From: an uncultured Streptococcus sp.
GTDB lineage: Bacteria; Bacillota; Bacilli; Lactobacillales; Streptococcaceae
Length of the DNA stretch: 8,038 nt
Assembly (NCBI RefSeq): GCF_959025735.1
Contig: NZ_CAUFJQ010000090.1
Coordinates: forward strand, 1-8,038
Direction of reading: 5' to 3'
Under the pieces are notes generated by a model. That model was not told where the DNA came from. It did no database searches and saw nothing but the letters and a program-made list of their open reading frames with translations. Each line of letters begins with the position of its first letter. The stretch's first letter is position 1. A program made the position numbers and the translations under genes. Below, in pieces: positions 6,350 through 8,038 of the stretch.

Positions 6350-7547
6350 TTCTCTTTAAATAATCGCGAATCGCTGCCACCATCTCCTGCACCTGATCAT
6401 CAGCAAACACTTGGGTCTCACCGTTCTCTACGTGGTTGGTTCCTTCAAAAGAGAAAATCGGTAAGTCCAATTGCTGAATAGTCTGCGTGATTTGATCCAC
6501 CTCATCATAAGGATTGATATCCAGATAAACATCCAATTTTTCTAGGACCTTTCGACTAGTCAGTGGATCAAAAGAGGGATAAAGAAAGAGGTTGGGGTAG
6601 CGTTCCAATTGCACCAAGTTAAAACCAAAATGGCTATGGGCAAGGACATGAATTGCTACGTCCGGCAACTCTTTTAACAACGTCTCCAACTCGTGGATAT
6701 CTGCCGTATTGGTGTAAATGGCAGCATGATAAAGAAATTCTCCCACAAGGTCTTGATAGGTTTGCTTCAAAATCGGTTTTCGCAGCAAAATTTCCTCCCA
6801 AGAGAGGGCATAGTAAAACCACCAGAGTTCACGAAAACGATTGAAGCGTTTGGAGGTCCATGGTTTATTATGAGAGGTATAATGTACAACTGCTGGAATT
6901 CCTTGAAAGGCATCGTACCAGTCTAGATCTCCATAGAGATATTGATCCTTATCAGAACCCACTTGTAGATTATAGGTCCAAGGCAAAGAGTACCACGCAT
7001 CTTTAAAATACAAATTCAAAATTCCTTGGTCTCCATATACCTGCTGATGATGCTCACGAGTAAGGTCAAAAAGAGCCTCTGTTACTTGGTGCTCTTGCCA
7101 CCAGGTCTTATCAATTACCAAAAGTCCAGCATTAAAGCCATCTATAGTTGTTGGCTTATCGACCACTGCCCCCAGTCCATAACCGTTCAGATCGACCTCA
7201 TACAAGGGTGATAGATCTTGTGTAAAGATCATGTCACAATCCAGATAGAGGATTCGCTCTTCCTCCACCATCTCTGGAATAGCGTAGCGAAAATAGGTCG
7301 CATAGTGAATATGGTCACTTGGAAGCGAAAAGGACTGGAATTGCTCGGGAGACATGCGACAATTGATCACTTCTGAATCCAACTGGCGCAAGCGCTGATT
7401 CATGATAGTAAACCACTCAGTTGGTAGATCTTCATTTAAAACATACATTTTCAACTGGTCCTGATGGGCACACAGTGACTTCATAGCGGTTTCCAACTTT
7501 TCCATATAAGATAGATTGGCTGAAAACACAACAGCTTTTTTACTCAT
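6324..7547 (-). CDS. GT8 family glycosyltransferase with GtfB-like C-terminal domain
   Basis: This 407-residue two-domain protein is the first gene of the glycosyltransferase operon. Residues ~1-245 are a retaining GT8 (GT-A fold) domain. It has the DXD metal/nucleotide site YLDCDMIF (Asp103, Asp105), FNAGLLVID (138-146), GDQGILNLYF (172-181), and the metal-binding HYTSHNKPW (222-230). GT8 enzymes use UDP-Glc, UDP-Gal or similar donors. After a helical linker, residues ~275-370 align with the C-terminal half of the GtfB-like protein two genes downstream. From P295 to N345 the match runs without gaps against P288-N338 of that protein, with 16 of 51 identities by my count, including LYP and YLD-N. 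This suggests a shared acceptor-binding or docking domain. The tail (~390-407) is Lys-rich. ATG at 7545-7547 follows AAGGGGAAG (7550-7558) and a predicted promoter. The gene overlaps the start of the GT2 gene. A glycan-extending role is inference. Confidence 0.9.
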   Translation of the reverse strand: MSKKAVVFSANLSYMEKLETAMKSLCAHQDQLKMYVLNEDLPTEWFTIMNQRLRQLDSEVINCRMSPEQFQSFSLPSDHIHYATYFRYAIPEMVEEERILYLDCDMIFTQDLSPLYEVDLNGYGLGAVVDKPTTIDGFNAGLLVIDKTWWQEHQVTEALFDLTREHHQQVYGDQGILNLYFKDAWYSLPWTYNLQVGSDKDQYLYGDLDWYDAFQGIPAVVHYTSHNKPWTSKRFNRFRELWWFYYALSWEEILLRKPILKQTYQDLVGEFLYHAAIYTNTADIHELETLLKELPDVAIHVLAHSHFGFNLVQLERYPNLFLYPSFDPLTSRKVLEKLDVYLDINPYDEVDQITQTIQQLDLPIFSFEGTNHVENGETQVFADDQVQEMVAAIRDYLKRNEKKHGNK

Positions 7548-7570
7548 AACTTCCCCTTTTTTCTTTCATT

Positions 7571-7599
7571 AGAATACCATTTTCAAGAGAGGAAAACAA
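7571..7599 (-). promoter_or_regulatory. Predicted promoter of the four-gene glycosyltransferase operon
   Basis: On the minus strand TTGTTT (7594-7599) and TATTCT (7571-7576) are separated by exactly 17 bases. The -10 box is preceded by TGG, giving an extended -10. The start would be near 7564, with a leader of only about 17 nt that is mostly the ribosome binding site of the GT8 gene. It lies just after the pncA terminator, which supports an independent transcription unit. Both hexamers are imperfect (3/6 and 4/6), so strength is probably moderate. No operator repeat is evident. Confidence 0.55.
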
Positions 7600-7610
7600 T
7601 TTCTAAGCCC

Positions 7611-7647
7611 AAAAAAGAGGCCTAGACAAGTATCTATGACCTCTTTT
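7611..7647 (-). terminator. Rho-independent terminator after pncA
   Basis: On the minus strand AAAAGAGGTC (7638-7647) pairs with GGCCTCTTTT (7613-7622), including one T-G wobble. The inner TAGA/TCTA extends the stem past a one-base bulge, and a run of T (7611-7616) follows. It lies about 10 bases after the pncA stop codon and separates pncA from the glycosyltransferase operon. Confidence 0.85.
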
Positions 7648-7658
7648 ACATCGGTTTC

Positions 7659-8038
7659 TTATTTTGGGTCTAATACAGCTAGTGCGCCGTCTACCAAGCT
7701 TGCCCCTAAGACATGCTTAAAATGATTCAAGGCAAACTGGTGATTTTCAGGGGTGAGCGACGCCACTGCTGGTTCCACGACTTCGATCTGGTAGCCGAGA
7801 TTGTAGGCATCAACCGCTGTATGAAGGACACAGATATCAGTCAAGACCCCAGTCAAAATGACGGTATCTACATGTCGTTCCCGCAGTCGGATATCTAGAT
7901 CCGTTCCTGAAAAAGCAGAATAATGACGCTTGTCCATCCAAAAGACGCGTGGATCCGCTTTGTAGTCCCGATAAAAATCTGCTAAAGGGCCGTACAAATC
8001 ACGTCCGCTGGTCCCAATGATATTATGAGGTGGGAAGA
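7659..8038 (-). CDS. pncA: Nicotinamidase (isochorismatase-like cysteine hydrolase), C-terminal part
   Basis: PncA deamidates nicotinamide to nicotinic acid in the NAD salvage pathway. The start codon is beyond the right edge. The visible 125 residues run in frame from FPPHNIIGTSGRDLYG to a TAA at 7659-7661, with no break. If the first His is numbered 71 as I recall for the pneumococcal enzyme, the catalytic Lys falls at 103 (FWMDKRHYSAF) and the catalytic Cys at 136 (TGVLTDICVLHTA). That gives a full length of about 192 residues, as expected. His71 is one of the metal ligands. The catalytic Asp and the remaining metal ligands are outside the window. It is separated from the next genes by a terminator and is probably not cotranscribed with them. 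The family is certain; nicotinamidase rather than another isochorismatase-like hydrolase is supported by the near-identity to pneumococcal PncA as I remember it. Confidence 0.93.
   Translation of the reverse strand, partial: FPPHNIIGTSGRDLYGPLADFYRDYKADPRVFWMDKRHYSAFSGTDLDIRLRERHVDTVILTGVLTDICVLHTAVDAYNLGYQIEVVEPAVASLTPENHQFALNHFKHVLGASLVDGALAVLDPK

Noticed and set aside
6653..6926. Overlapping small plus-strand open frames inside the GT8 gene
   Set aside because: They are antisense shadows of the GT8 frame, with no supporting signals.
1..8038. CRISPR array, tRNA/rRNA genes, insertion sequences, BOX/RUP-type repeats, riboswitch
   Set aside because: The two non-coding gaps (2532-2650 and 7548-7658) are too short and are fully explained by terminator plus promoter; no periodic repeats or transposase frames were seen.

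Overview
The window looks like a chromosomal stretch of a Streptococcus, probably of the Mitis/Sanguinis type. The GatA, GatB and PncA proteins match my memory of pneumococcal and oral streptococcal homologues almost word for word, ribosome binding sites are strong GGAGG-like sequences, and spacers are short and AT-rich. Every supported gene is on the minus strand, so transcription runs from the right end of the window to the left end.

Right end (7659-8038): the C-terminal two thirds of a nicotinamidase (pncA), closed by a rho-independent terminator (7611-7647). Middle (2651-7547): four tightly packed glycosyltransferase genes with their own promoter (7571-7599) and their own terminator (2609-2646). 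In transcription order they are a GT8 enzyme whose C-terminal domain resembles GtfB, a GT2 enzyme, a GtfB-like protein and a GtfA-like protein. Left end (1-2531): gatC, gatA and the first half of gatB. These encode the tRNA-dependent amidotransferase, run from their own extended -10 promoter, and are joined by 1-nt TAATG stop/start overlaps.

The notable part is the middle cassette. GtfA and GtfB together form the enzyme that puts the first GlcNAc on Ser/Thr of serine-rich repeat adhesins (SRRPs), normally next to the adhesin gene and the SecA2/SecY2/Asp export genes. Here a GtfA/GtfB-like pair sits between housekeeping genes, in the unusual order gtfB then gtfA. No adhesin, secA2, secY2 or asp gene is visible. 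The GT8 and GT2 genes upstream would be natural glycan-extending enzymes. The simplest reading is a self-contained cytosolic protein O-glycosylation module that acts on a substrate encoded elsewhere, either an SRRP or a different Ser/Thr-rich protein. The two sides of the window share no evident function with it, so it may be an inserted accessory cassette.

No tRNA, rRNA, CRISPR array, insertion sequence or integrase was seen. The only two non-coding gaps, about 110-120 nt each, are explained by a terminator plus a promoter.
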